From the NCBI RefSeq assembly GCF_030733265.1, contig NZ_JASHJI010000003.1, positions 62,001-126,000 on the forward strand: a DNA stretch of 64,000 bases, given 5' to 3'. A program made the position numbers and the translations under genes. Numbering within the stretch: position 1 is the first letter of the stretch; each line of letters starts with the position of its first letter. The notes under the pieces were generated by a model. It made no database searches and was not told the DNA's origin. It saw nothing but the letters and a program-made list of their open reading frames with translations. Below, piece by piece: positions 8,272-17,175 of this stretch. This DNA comes from Roseibium sp. MMSF_3412 (GTDB lineage: Bacteria; Pseudomonadota; Alphaproteobacteria; Rhizobiales; Stappiaceae).

Positions 8272-9066
8272 ATGACACCTCAACCCTTCAAGCTTCCTTT
8301 CCTCGCGTCCTACGTGCTGGTCGGTGCGGTGGTTGGTGTCCTTGTCATCCATCCTCTCAATCTCGTGGTTGTCTGGTGGGAACTTGCCCGTTTTTCCGAA
8401 ACCGCCCCCGATCTGATCGAGTTCCTGTCTGCGCGGCTTTGGCTGCTGCTGTTGCCGCGCCACCTTGATGTCGCGATTGCCTATACGTTGCTGGGCGCGG
8501 TCGTCGGGCTTGCCTTCGGCATCTTCAGCCGCAACTACATGCGCACGTCGGAGGCTTACCGGTCCCTGCGGCAGGAACAGACGGCGCATATTCCCAGCAT
8601 CATGCAGGGCGGCGAAACCGACGGCGTCGAATTCAAGTCCTCGCTGCGCTGGGACATGCGGGAAAACCGCATCAACCGCGGACTGGAAAAAGTCATCGCC
8701 AAGACGATTGCCGGATTTTTCAACGCCGATGGCGGGTATCTGCTGGTTGGCGTCGACGACAATGGAAATGCGCTCGGTCTTGAAAAGGACCTCTCCACGC
8801 TCAAGAGCGCGGATCTCGACTCATTTGAGCGCACGGTCAACGATATCGTCTCCAGGAACCTTGGCGGCGACCTCTGCCCGTCCATTCACACGGTGTTTGC
8901 AGATGTCGACGGCAAGGATGTCGCCATGATCATCATTCGTCCGGCTCCCCGCGCGGTTTACATGGAAGACGGCAAATCCTCGGTCTTCTACGTCCGAAGC
9001 GGCAACTCCACCCGCCAGCTCGATGTGCGCGAGGCCCTGAACTACGCAAGATCGCGGTGGGCCTGA
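8272..9066 (+). CDS. Membrane-anchored AlbA_2 (Schlafen-type) DNA-binding domain protein
   Basis: A 264-aa protein. The N-terminal 85 residues carry two hydrophobic segments (VLVGAVVGVLVIHPLNLVVV and a second at AIAYTLLGAVVGLAFGIF). The rest is an AlbA_2 domain starting at GGETDGVEFKSSLRWD, with the family's KTIAGFFNADGGYLLVGVDD and the C-terminal FYVRSGNSTRQLD. AlbA_2 (COG2865-type) domains are linked to nucleic-acid binding and to Schlafen-like proteins. A version tethered to the membrane is unusual in concept but recurs in Proteobacteria. It ends 4 bp before the TSUP transporter gene, so the two form an operon; the link between them is unknown. Confidence 0.8.
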   Translation: MTPQPFKLPFLASYVLVGAVVGVLVIHPLNLVVVWWELARFSETAPDLIEFLSARLWLLLLPRHLDVAIAYTLLGAVVGLAFGIFSRNYMRTSEAYRSLRQEQTAHIPSIMQGGETDGVEFKSSLRWDMRENRINRGLEKVIAKTIAGFFNADGGYLLVGVDDNGNALGLEKDLSTLKSADLDSFERTVNDIVSRNLGGDLCPSIHTVFADVDGKDVAMIIIRPAPRAVYMEDGKSSVFYVRSGNSTRQLDVREALNYARSRWA

Positions 9067-9070
9067 TCCG

Positions 9071-9835
9071 ATGGAATTCCTGGCAGCGGTCCTCCCAGAT
9101 GAACTCGGCTCCCTTTCCATCGTCACCCTGATCCTTGCAAGCTTTTTCACATCCGGCCTCACTGCCGCGGTGGGCCTTGGCGGCGGCATCGCCCTGATTG
9201 CGATCATGGCCAACCTAATGCCGGCAAGCGCTTTGGTGCCGGTCCACGGTGCTGTGCAGATCGGCTCCAACGGCGGACGCGCGCTCGTTCAGCTGAAGCA
9301 TGTCGACTGGTCGATTTTCGCCTGGTTTACGATTGGCGCAATCTTCGGTGCAGCACTCGGTGGCGCGATTGCGGTCGAGCTGCCGTCTTCCATTCTCAGG
9401 GCCGGGATCGGCTGTTTCGTGCTCTGGGTGATCTGGGTCAAGCCGCCCAAATTCGACAAGGTCCAGAAAAGAGCCATGGCGGCTGCGGGGTTCGCCTCCA
9501 CGTTCCTGTCCATGTTTTTCGGCGCCGCCGGTCCGATCGGCGGGGCGGTTCTGTCAACGCTCGGCCTCACCCGGCACGGTTATGTCGCCAACCAGGCCGT
9601 CACCGCGCTTGTCATGCACGTTTTCAAGATCCTTGCTTTCGGTGCGCTGGGTTTTGCCTTCGCGCCCTGGGCCGGGTTGATCGTGCTGATGATCTTCAGC
9701 GGATTTCTCGGAACGCTGGCAGGCTCACGTCTCCTGGGCAGGATGGACGAGAAAACGTTCAAGACCGGCTTCAAATGGGTCATGACCGCCCTGGCGCTGA
9801 ACCTCTTCTGGCAGGCAGCACGCGGTTTGTTCTGA
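9071..9835 (+). CDS. Sulfite exporter TauE/SafE (TSUP) family transporter
   Basis: A 254-aa integral membrane protein with about eight predicted helices in the two-repeat TSUP pattern. The family motif appears as SGLTAAVGLGGGIALIA in the first half and GAAGPIGGAVLSTLGL in the second. TSUP members move sulfite, sulfonates, sulfolactate or other small organic anions across the inner membrane. No sulfur gene is adjacent, so the substrate is open. It lies 4 bp downstream of the membrane AlbA_2 gene and is probably co-expressed with it. Confidence 0.88.
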   Translation: MEFLAAVLPDELGSLSIVTLILASFFTSGLTAAVGLGGGIALIAIMANLMPASALVPVHGAVQIGSNGGRALVQLKHVDWSIFAWFTIGAIFGAALGGAIAVELPSSILRAGIGCFVLWVIWVKPPKFDKVQKRAMAAAGFASTFLSMFFGAAGPIGGAVLSTLGLTRHGYVANQAVTALVMHVFKILAFGALGFAFAPWAGLIVLMIFSGFLGTLAGSRLLGRMDEKTFKTGFKWVMTALALNLFWQAARGLF

Positions 9836-9975
9836 AAACCACAGTCCGAATGCGCCAACGCTTGACCGTTCGAGACCCCTCGCTTGAGTTATTCGCAACT
9901 CGCCATGCCTTGAAACGCGGAGCTCGACGCGGTAACTGAGCGCAACTGTTTTCAACAATGCGGGATGGAACGTTC

Positions 9976-11088
9976 ATGGCTTCTCACAGTCTTCTGCTTC
10001 TGCCGGGTGACGGCATCGGTGCCGAAATCATGAAGGAAGTGGAAAAGGTAATCGACTGGTTCAATACCAACACCGACATGACTTTCGACACGACCGAGGG
10101 CCATGTGGGCGGTGCCGCCTACGACAAGCACGGACAGGCGATTTCCGACGAGGACATGGCCAAGGCGCTTGCAGCGGATGCCGTGATCTTCGGTGCCGTC
10201 GGCGGTCCGAAATGGGACAAGGTTCCCTATGATGTCCGCCCGGAAGCCGGTCTGCTCCGTCTGCGCAAGGAAATGCAGCTGTTTGCGAACCTGCGCCCTG
10301 CCATTTGCTATCCCGCGCTCGCTGACGCATCGTCGCTGAAACCCGAAGTGGTTGAAGGTCTCGATATCCTGATCGTCCGCGAACTGACCGGCGGTGTCTA
10401 TTTCGGCGAACCGAAGGAGATCACCGACCTCGGCAACGGCCAGAAGCGCGGTGTCGACACCCAGGTTTACGACACCTACGAGATCGAGCGCATTTCCAAG
10501 GTTGCCTTCGAGCTTGCGCGCACGCGCAACAACAAGGTCACGTCCATGGAAAAGCGGAACGTGATGAAATCCGGCGTATTGTGGAACGAGGTTGTCACCG
10601 ACACCCACAAGAACGGCTATGAGGATGTTGAGCTGGACCACATGCTGGCCGACGCCGGCGGCATGCAGCTCGTCCGCTGGCCGAAGCAGTTCGACGTGAT
10701 TGTCACAGACAACCTGTTTGGCGACATGCTGTCCGACGTGGCCGCCATGCTGACCGGTTCACTCGGCATGCTGCCGTCGGCCTCGCTCGGCGCACCGGAC
10801 CCGGTCACCGGCAAGCGCAAGGCGCTCTACGAGCCGGTCCACGGCTCTGCGCCCGACATCGCCGGCACCGGTGCTGCCAACCCGATTGCCATGATCGCCA
10901 GCTTCGCGATGGCGCTGCGCTATTCCTTCGAGGAAGTGGAAGCCGCGAACAAGGTTGAAAAGGCAATCGAGGCCGCACTTGAAAAAGGTATTCGCACCAA
11001 GGACATCGCCAAGGATGGCGACACGATCGTCACCACGTCCGAAATGGGCGATGTCATCCTCGCGGAACTGAACGCACTCAGCGCCTGA
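9976..11088 (+). CDS. leuB: 3-isopropylmalate dehydrogenase
   Basis: A 370-aa NAD-dependent decarboxylating dehydrogenase of leucine synthesis. It opens [19 protein letters not shown], and shows AVGGPKWD, the substrate-binding [30 protein letters not shown], the metal ligands in the [15 protein letters not shown] segment, and [15 protein letters not shown] chose the ATG at 9976 after GGGATGGAACGTTC; an in-frame ATG at 9958 adds only six residues. It is monocistronic here, followed by a hairpin. Confidence 0.97.
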   Translation: MASHSLLLLPGDGIGAEIMKEVEKVIDWFNTNTDMTFDTTEGHVGGAAYDKHGQAISDEDMAKALAADAVIFGAVGGPKWDKVPYDVRPEAGLLRLRKEMQLFANLRPAICYPALADASSLKPEVVEGLDILIVRELTGGVYFGEPKEITDLGNGQKRGVDTQVYDTYEIERISKVAFELARTRNNKVTSMEKRNVMKSGVLWNEVVTDTHKNGYEDVELDHMLADAGGMQLVRWPKQFDVIVTDNLFGDMLSDVAAMLTGSLGMLPSASLGAPDPVTGKRKALYEPVHGSAPDIAGTGAANPIAMIASFAMALRYSFEEVEAANKVEKAIEAALEKGIRTKDIAKDGDTIVTTSEMGDVILAELNALSA

Positions 11089-11111
11089 TCCGGCAACGAG
11101 ATTGCAATAAA

Positions 11112-11140
11112 GACCGCCTGCGGGTATCCCGTGGGCGGTC
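11112..11140 (+). terminator. Hairpin after leuB, probable terminator
   Basis: Stem arms GACCGCC and GGCGGTC enclose a second stem GCGGG/CCCGT, 23 bp after the leuB stop. There is no clear T run, so termination would be weak or Rho-assisted. Confidence 0.5.
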
Positions 11141-11164
11141 GCACTGCTGGAAATGCTTGTCTTC

Positions 11165-11265
11165 GTCATCCCGGCCAAGTGGAACGCTGCCCGGGATCGG
11201 AGCGCCCGGCACCTTTGGCTCACCGATCCCGGATCTCCGCTATGCTGCGTCCGGGAAGACGATGG
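11165..11265. repeat. Dispersed intergenic repeat (GTCATCCCGGCCAAG family), copy 1
   Basis: It starts GTCATCCCGGCCAAG, contains GGCTCACCGATCCCGGATCTC and ends near CGTCCGGGAAGACG. A second copy lies at 28155-28270. The ends are imperfect inverted repeats (TCATCCCGG against CCGGGA-GA). It is non-coding. Confidence 0.6.
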
Positions 11266-11314
11266 TAAGTTTGTTGCCGGGCAAAACATCACCGGCGTCT
11301 AGTCACACGGGGCT

Positions 11315-11746
11315 ATGGCCGCTCACATGATCGACGACAAAATCGCACCTTTCCTCGGCACATGGATCCTGGACTCCGATGAAAGCGAATTCGACCAGGG
11401 CGAACCGCCACAGAGCGCCACGCTCCGGATCGAGGATAATTTCGGCATGGTCTCCTTCACCATGAACCAGATTTCCGCCGAGGGCGAAGAAAGCAGCGAT
11501 ACATTCGAAGCCGTCCCCGATGGTCCGGAGGTCAAGCTGGGCAAAAGCGGGCTTGTCGATGCGATGCGGCTGGTGTTCCAGGGCGACAGGAACCTTGTGT
11601 CAGAAGCCCGCCGCGGTGGCCTGACCATCATGAAGGCGGACCGGGAGCTTTCCGACGATGGCCGCACGCTGACGGTAACGCAAACTGTCCATCTCGTAGA
11701 TGTCGCGAGCTTCACGAACACCTCCGTCTATCGCAAGGCACAATAG
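11315..11746 (+). CDS. Hypothetical protein, lipocalin-like beta-rich
   Basis: A 143-aa protein, soluble and without a signal peptide. The pattern GTWILDSDESEF followed by alternating hydrophobic strands (ATLRIEDNFGMVSFTMNQ, KLGKSGLVDAMRLVF) and a late DGRTLTVTQTVHLVD suggests a lipocalin-like or DUF beta-barrel, but I recognise no named family. ATG codons at 11315 and 11327 are both possible starts; neither has a strong ribosome site. It ends 4 bp before the VOC gene and is likely co-transcribed with it. Confidence 0.72.
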   Translation: MAAHMIDDKIAPFLGTWILDSDESEFDQGEPPQSATLRIEDNFGMVSFTMNQISAEGEESSDTFEAVPDGPEVKLGKSGLVDAMRLVFQGDRNLVSEARRGGLTIMKADRELSDDGRTLTVTQTVHLVDVASFTNTSVYRKAQ

Positions 11747-11750
11747 TCAG

Positions 11751-12140
11751 ATGCAACAGACCATCGGCGCGATTGCGCTTCTTGTCCCGGACTACGACGA
11801 CGCCATCGCCTTTTATGTCGGCAAGCTCGGGTTCGACCTGATCGAGGACACACGCCTGTCGGAGACCAAGCGCTGGGTGCTTGTCGCGCCCAGGGGCAGC
11901 AGCGAAACCCGGCTGTTGCTTGCACAGGCGGACGATGAAGACCAGGCGAACGCGATCGGCAATCAGACAGGCGGACGGGTATTCCTGTTCCTGCATACGG
12001 ACGATTTCGATCGTGACCACGGGCAGATGCTCGCAAACAATGTCGAATTCCTGGAAAACCCGCGCGAGGAGTCTTACGGCAAGGTCGCCGTCTTCCGCGA
12101 CCCGTTCGGCAACAAGTGGGATCTGATCGAACGCCGCTAA
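11751..12140 (+). CDS. Glyoxalase/VOC superfamily protein
   Basis: A 129-aa single-chain vicinal-oxygen-chelate protein built of two beta-alpha-beta-beta-beta units. The first shows LLVPDYDDAIAFYVGKLGF and the second FRDPFGNKWDLIER, both classic VOC landmarks. Members range from glyoxalase I to antibiotic-binding proteins and dioxygenases; the substrate cannot be assigned. The ATG at 11751 removes an upstream extension that overlaps the preceding gene, which ends 4 bp earlier. Confidence 0.88.
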   Translation: MQQTIGAIALLVPDYDDAIAFYVGKLGFDLIEDTRLSETKRWVLVAPRGSSETRLLLAQADDEDQANAIGNQTGGRVFLFLHTDDFDRDHGQMLANNVEFLENPREESYGKVAVFRDPFGNKWDLIERR

Positions 12141-12159
12141 ACGCAAGACGCGATGCGGC

Positions 12160-13062
12160 CTAGCCGCGCTTCACGATCAGCAAGGACAGGCCGACCGTGA
12201 CGATACCGATCCCGATCCACTCCTGAAAGCCGGGTGTTTCGCCAAGAACGGGGATCGCCAGAACGGCCGCTGAGGCCGGCACGGCTGCGGAAAACCCTGC
12301 CGTTGCCGTCGGCCCGAGATGCGTTGCTGCGAGCGCAAACAGGATCACGGCAACAAAACCGGGGCCCAGACCCTGATAGGCGGCCTGGAACACGATGGTT
12401 GAAAGGCTTGCGTCGGCAATACCCGAAGGCAGAAAAAGCAGCCAGACAGGCACGAAGAAAAGCGCATTCGGGACATTGACCAGAACCAGGGCCTGGCGCG
12501 GCGTCACCTGCCATTGACGCACTCCGAAAATATAGATCGAAAGAACTGCCGACGCGGACAGGAACAGGCCGATGCCGACGGCAATGTTCTTCCCACCCTG
12601 GAGGAAACCCGCGCTTCCGAGCAACACGGCCCCGGCCACGATGACGGCAATGCCGATGACTTGCAGCCGGTCGGGAAAGCTCGCCGCGAAGACAGCAACC
12701 AAGGCTACCGTAAAGACCGGGAGCGCGCCGTTCGCGAAAACGCCCGCATAGGCTGCGGATGCCTCGCTTAATCCCCAGTACATCAACATGGAATAAATCG
12801 CGCCCGGTCCGCAGAGCGACATCAGCGCAACGGCGTGAAACGGCAGATTACGCGGCCACCACTTGAAGACGAAGGGAAGCGTGATCGCGCCGGCAACCAG
12901 AAATCTGAGACCGGTTATGTCCGCCGGGGTGAGGCTTGTCGTTACGCCGGCCCGCGAGAACACGATGAAGCCCGACCAGATGAACAGGACCCCGACGGCA
13001 CTCGCAATCCCGAGATTGCGGTTCTGAACGGCAGCAGATTGAGTGTTCAATTCCGGGGACAC
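12160..13062 (-). CDS. EamA/DMT-family transporter
   Basis: A 300-aa inner-membrane protein with ten predicted helices in two EamA repeats (SAVGVLFIWSGFIVFSRAGV at the start; VAVILFALAATHLGPTATA with ASAAVLAIPVLGE in the second half). Such carriers export amino acids, metabolites or drugs. The start is a GTG at 13062 preceded by GAAAGG. It converges with the VOC gene (19 bp between stops) and diverges from cysteine synthase, which hints weakly at a sulfur amino-acid metabolite as cargo. Confidence 0.88.
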   Translation of the reverse strand: MSPELNTQSAAVQNRNLGIASAVGVLFIWSGFIVFSRAGVTTSLTPADITGLRFLVAGAITLPFVFKWWPRNLPFHAVALMSLCGPGAIYSMLMYWGLSEASAAYAGVFANGALPVFTVALVAVFAASFPDRLQVIGIAVIVAGAVLLGSAGFLQGGKNIAVGIGLFLSASAVLSIYIFGVRQWQVTPRQALVLVNVPNALFFVPVWLLFLPSGIADASLSTIVFQAAYQGLGPGFVAVILFALAATHLGPTATAGFSAAVPASAAVLAIPVLGETPGFQEWIGIGIVTVGLSLLIVKRG

Positions 13063-13515
13063 CTTTCGGGGAAGAACGGCAACTTTGGCGCTGATGCCCC
13101 GAAAGGCGGCGAAGGCAAAGCGTCAGCCGATACGGAGACCGATCTTTCGATCCTTCAATAAAGCCATTGCAGGCGATTGCAACCACTTGCGGCACAAACG
13201 TCGCAGGACGGTTGCAAGACAGGCTCCGGCCAAAACACCCGGGCATCCGGCAGAGGGTTCTTCGGGTGCATCAACACCACCCTTTATCCTGCTGAATAAA
13301 CTTCCGAAAATCGCATTTTGTCCGGTATTTGCGTCTCTTCATGAAATCTCCAGATTCTCCTCATGAGAGCCCCAAGCACGGCGGCCCGCGTTGCTCTACT
13401 TTTTGCCGGGTCACATCCACAAGACACTGCCGCAGAGAGAAACCTTCGGACGGGAAGATTCTCTTACGCGATCAGCGCAAACAAATCCGCCCAGCGCGGC
13501 CAAGAGGAAATCGAC
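13063..13515. other. Divergent intergenic region, EamA / cysteine synthase
   Basis: This stretch holds no credible gene on either strand. Two TCATGA palindromes (13339-13344 and 13361-13366) are spaced 22 bp apart, about two helical turns, and could form an operator. I see no riboswitch or known RNA here. Confidence 0.3.
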
Positions 13516-14502
13516 ATGCACCCTTATCCAGGATCCCGTCTCACCTTCGACAAGCCCGGCAGGGGCCGCGTCTACAACAGTATTTTGGAGACGATCGGCA
13601 ACACGCCGCTCGTGCGGATCTCACGCCTGGCAACAGAGGCCGGCTGCAAGGCTGAACTTCTGGCAAAGCTGGAATTCTTCAACCCGGCTGCCAGCGTCAA
13701 GGACAGGATTGCGGTGGCCTTGCTGGAGGCAATGGAAGCCGGTGGCACCATCGGGCCTGGCAGTGTCATTGTCGAACCGACATCCGGCAACACCGGGATC
13801 GGGCTTGCATTTGCGTGTGCCGCCAAGGGCTACCGCTGCATTCTGACCATGCCGGATGGTTTTTCACTCGAACGGCGCAAGATGATCAGGGCGTTCGGCG
13901 CCGAGCTTGTCCTGACGCCCGGTGACGGCGGTATGAACGCCGCCATCGAAAAGGCAAACGAGATCGCCGCACAGACCGAAGGCGCCGTGATGCCGGGACA
14001 ATTCGTCAACCCGGCGAACCCGGGCGTTCATCGCAGAACCACTGCGGAAGAGATCTGGAACGACACCAACGGCGTGGTCGACGCCGTTGTCTTGGGCGTC
14101 GGCACCGGCGGGACGCTGACCGGGGTCGCGGACCTGCTCAAGAGCCGCAACGGGGAGATCCGGATCATCGCCGTGGAACCGGAAGAAAGCCCGGTGCTTT
14201 CCGGAGGGCCGCACACGCCACACCAGATACAGGGGATCGGTGCCGGCTTTGTTCCCGATGTGCTGGAGACGGACCTGATCGACGAAGTCGTGACCGTCAG
14301 CAACCAAAGCGCCATGGAAACCGCCCGGTCGCTGGCGTTGAAAGAAGGCATCCCCGCAGGCATCTCATCGGGGGCCGCCATGTATTGCGCGCTAAAGCTT
14401 GGCCGGCGCGAGCAGATGAAGGGCAGAACCATTGTCACCGTGCTGCCGAGTGGCGCAGAGCGGTATCTGTCGACCGGCCTCTTTGAGGATATCGGCGAAT
14501 AG
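13516..14502 (+). CDS. Cysteine synthase (PLP-dependent O-acetylserine sulfhydrylase type)
   Basis: A 328-aa fold-type II PLP enzyme that makes cysteine from O-acetylserine and sulfide. The PLP lysine is in NPAASVKDRIA, the substrate loop is EPTSGNTGIGLA, and the phosphate loop is GVGTGGTLTGV; AGISSGAAMY is near the end. The open frame extends upstream, but the ATG at 13516 after CAAGAGGAAATCGAC restores normal length. Whether it is CysK or a CysK2/CysM-like paralogue is not decided. Confidence 0.93.
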   Translation: MHPYPGSRLTFDKPGRGRVYNSILETIGNTPLVRISRLATEAGCKAELLAKLEFFNPAASVKDRIAVALLEAMEAGGTIGPGSVIVEPTSGNTGIGLAFACAAKGYRCILTMPDGFSLERRKMIRAFGAELVLTPGDGGMNAAIEKANEIAAQTEGAVMPGQFVNPANPGVHRRTTAEEIWNDTNGVVDAVVLGVGTGGTLTGVADLLKSRNGEIRIIAVEPEESPVLSGGPHTPHQIQGIGAGFVPDVLETDLIDEVVTVSNQSAMETARSLALKEGIPAGISSGAAMYCALKLGRREQMKGRTIVTVLPSGAERYLSTGLFEDIGE

Positions 14503-14532
14503 CAGGAATCCTGGCTCGACAAATAGCGGGAC

Positions 14533-14826
14533 TCACTGCTGTCCGGTTTACAAAGTACTGTCGAAATTATGTCTCTGAGAAAACAAAATAATTCCGTGCG
14601 CCGCCAAATCGCGATACGGAATTTTTTCCCCGATTTGTCGTCCCGGTTTGCCGCACGCGCGGCAAGACCGGGAACCAGTACTCCCTGTGGCTGAAGGTTA
14701 AAAGATGAAGGAGAAATAGGTGGTTACTGGGTTCCGGCCTTCCGCTGCGCTTCAGCCGGAGTGACAAGTTCATTGATTGAGGACCGCCTTCCTAGATGAA
14801 CTACTGGCTAAACCAGACGGAAGTGT
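14533..14826. mobile_element. MITE-like element, copy 2 (294 bp)
   Basis: Same length as copy 1 and alignable along its whole extent. The left end matches 17 of 18 terminal bases, the right end (14809-14826) 14 of 18, so this copy is older. An internal hairpin at 14641-14673 is well kept: TCCCGGT with ACCGGGA outside and GCCGC with GCGGC inside. It fills most of the gap between the cysteine synthase and cyclase genes; I see nothing else there. Confidence 0.72.
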
Positions 14827-14998
14827 ATCGGGATCAGACATCGTTTGACTCTACGTAATACCACGTGGAAGTCTTACCCCTGTCACAAGCGACATGAGTC
14901 CGGTTTATTCGCACGGACCAACACAGCAAGCGCATCGCTGGAAATCATCCGGACAGGAATCGACCACGGCCGCAGGCCGGCCATTGAGAGCACGGAAC

Positions 14999-17101
14999 AT
15001 GGAACGAAAGCTGATAACAATCGTTGCAATGGATGTGGTTGGCTACAGCCGGATGATGGAGCGCGACGAGGAACGGACGCTCCGCCGGTTGAACGAGATC
15101 CGTGCCGGGGTGGTCGAACCGTCAGTCGCGCGTCACTCCGGCCGGACCGTCAAGACCATGGGAGACGGTGCCCTTCTGGAATTTTCAAGCGTTGTCAGCG
15201 CGCTCCAATGCGCGATCGAGATACAGAAAGACCTCGCGGAAAAAAGCACCGGCCCGGGCGGACAGAGCCAACTCCACTACCGGATCGGCATTCATCTTGG
15301 CGATGTCATCGCAGAGGGCGAGGATATCTACGGCGACGGCGTCAACGTTGCAGCTCGTCTTGAAAGTCTGGCGCAACCGGGCGGCATCGTGCTTTCCAAG
15401 CAGGTCTTCGATCACATCGGCGGGCGCGTTCAGGCCGAGTTCACCCCGCTCGGCGAACAGCGTGTGAAAAACATCAGCAGGCCGATCGAAGCCTACAGCG
15501 TCGACCTGTCGGACAGGCAAACTCCGCCCGGCACACTCCGTTTCGGAGCCTATGAACTTGATCCCGACCGGTTCGAGCTCCGCTGCAACGGCACACCGGT
15601 CGCCGTCGAACCTCAGGTGTTCGATCTCGTTTCCTATCTCGCCCGGAACAGCGAACGCACGGTCACCAAGGAAGAGATCTTTTCCAGGCTTTGGGGTGAG
15701 CGGTTCGTGTCCGATTCCGCGCTCAGTAGCCAGATCAAGATGGCCCGGAAGGTGTTGGGAGACGACGGCACCGCACAGCACACCATTCGCACGATCCATG
15801 GACGCGGGTTCCGCTTTGTCGCCGAGCTCAAGCAGCCACAGGAAAATCCGGCGCAAACCGGTGTTCAGGTGGCTGAAGCCGTGACCTACAAGATGGCGAC
15901 GATGAAGCCGTCGGTCGCCATCCTGCCCTTCATCAATCTGAACACCGAGCCCTCCGAAGACTATCTCGCCGATGGCATCACCGAGGACATCACGACAGCG
16001 CTTTCCAAGAACCGCTGGCTCACCGTGATCGCCCGCAACTCCACCTTCTCCTTCCGCAATTCGGCGGACGGCATCCGGGTGATCGGCGAGAAACTTGGTG
16101 CCAGTTACATTGTTACCGGCAGCGTCCGCAAGGCGGGGCAACGCGTACGCATCACCGTTCAACTGGTCGATGCCGGTACGGAAAACAGCGTCTGGTCGGA
16201 GCGTTTCGACCGGGACATGAAGGACATATTCGACCTCCAGGACGAGATCACGGAGCTGGTTGCCTCGCGCATTGAATCCGAACTGGGCATGACCGAACAG
16301 CGCAAGGCGGAGCGCCGCCCGAGGAAGAACCTCGGAGCCTGGGATCTCTACCAATTGGGTGTCGCTGAATTCTACAAGTTCACGCCCGAAGCCAACATGC
16401 GCTGCCAGGACCTGCTGCGCCAGTCGCTCCAGCTCGATCCGGATTTTGCGAGCGCCCACTCCAGGCTTGCCTATGCGATCGTGCTCAGCATGGTCTATTT
16501 CGATGCAGCTCCCGATGATGACCGGATGGACGAGGCTCTGATAGCTGCCAAGCGGGCATTGGAGCTTGACGATCAGGATGCCAACAGTTTCTTCACCATT
16601 GGCAGGGTGTATCTGGCGCGCCGCGAATATGATCTCGCGATCGACGCTCTGGAACACGCGGTTGAACTCAATCCGTACCTCGCGGTCACCTATTGCGGCC
16701 TTGGGGATTCACTCGCCTACGAGGGACGGCTGGACGAGGCGATCGAGCAGTTCGAGATCGCCATTCGCCTGAGCCCGCACGACCCGTTCCGGTGGGCGTT
16801 TTACTCCTACCGGTCCCTGGCGCATCTGTTCCGGGGAGAGTATGAAGATGCCGTCAGCTGGGCGCGCAAGTCCGTCCAGATCCCGAATGCGCAATACTGG
16901 GCCAAGGCCCATCTCGTCGCCGCACTCGGCCTGCTCGGCGAGACAGACCAGGCGACTCGGGCCATTCGCGACCTGACCAGACTCAAGCCGGAATTCTCGA
17001 TCGACTTTGCCAGGGAGCATCTGTTCTACCTGAAGAAGGAAGACCAGATCGAAACCTATATGGAAGGACTGCGCAAGGCCGGCCTGCGCGAACATTCCTG
17101 A
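14999..17101 (+). CDS. Class III adenylate/guanylate cyclase fused to winged-helix DNA-binding, TolB-like and TPR domains
   Basis: A 700-aa protein. Residues 1-180 form a nucleotidyl cyclase domain with metal aspartates Asp12 (AMDVVGYSRMM) and Asp56 (KTMGDGALLEF), base-recognising Lys52 and Asp109, and transition-state Asn116 and Arg120 (GDGVNVAARLES), so it looks active. Next is an OmpR/PhoB-type winged helix (LRFGAYELDPDRFEL to TIRTIHGRGFRFVAEL). A TolB/FlgO-like segment (SVAILPFINLNTEPSEDYLA) follows, then TPR repeats to the C-terminus. No membrane helix is visible, so it should act in the cytosol. The Lys/Asp pair favours ATP, but product is not proven. The ATG at 14999 was chosen because it begins the cyclase fold. 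Confidence 0.9.
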   Translation: MERKLITIVAMDVVGYSRMMERDEERTLRRLNEIRAGVVEPSVARHSGRTVKTMGDGALLEFSSVVSALQCAIEIQKDLAEKSTGPGGQSQLHYRIGIHLGDVIAEGEDIYGDGVNVAARLESLAQPGGIVLSKQVFDHIGGRVQAEFTPLGEQRVKNISRPIEAYSVDLSDRQTPPGTLRFGAYELDPDRFELRCNGTPVAVEPQVFDLVSYLARNSERTVTKEEIFSRLWGERFVSDSALSSQIKMARKVLGDDGTAQHTIRTIHGRGFRFVAELKQPQENPAQTGVQVAEAVTYKMATMKPSVAILPFINLNTEPSEDYLADGITEDITTALSKNRWLTVIARNSTFSFRNSADGIRVIGEKLGASYIVTGSVRKAGQRVRITVQLVDAGTENSVWSERFDRDMKDIFDLQDEITELVASRIESELGMTEQRKAERRPRKNLGAWDLYQLGVAEFYKFTPEANMRCQDLLRQSLQLDPDFASAHSRLAYAIVLSMVYFDAAPDDDRMDEALIAAKRALELDDQDANSFFTIGRVYLARREYDLAIDALEHAVELNPYLAVTYCGLGDSLAYEGRLDEAIEQFEIAIRLSPHDPFRWAFYSYRSLAHLFRGEYEDAVSWARKSVQIPNAQYWAKAHLVAALGLLGETDQATRAIRDLTRLKPEFSIDFAREHLFYLKKEDQIETYMEGLRKAGLREHS

Positions 17102-17134
17102 TCGATGTCACTCGACGCCCTAAAGTGAAACAGG

Positions 17135-17166
17135 ACCGGGCAGACGGATCGTGCCGCCTGCCCGGT
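17135..17166. terminator. Hairpin between convergent cyclase and BCCT genes
   Basis: Arms ACCGGGCAG and CTGCCCGGT make a 9-bp stem with an extra inner CGG/CCG pairing, 33 bp after the cyclase stop and 10 bp from the BCCT stop. No long T run adjoins it on either strand. It probably serves both convergent genes. Confidence 0.5.
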
Positions 17167-17175
17167 TCAGACGTT

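Noticed and set aside
15185..16657. Minus-strand open frame of 490 codons
   Set aside because: Antisense to the cyclase/winged-helix/TPR gene, which has full active-site residues.
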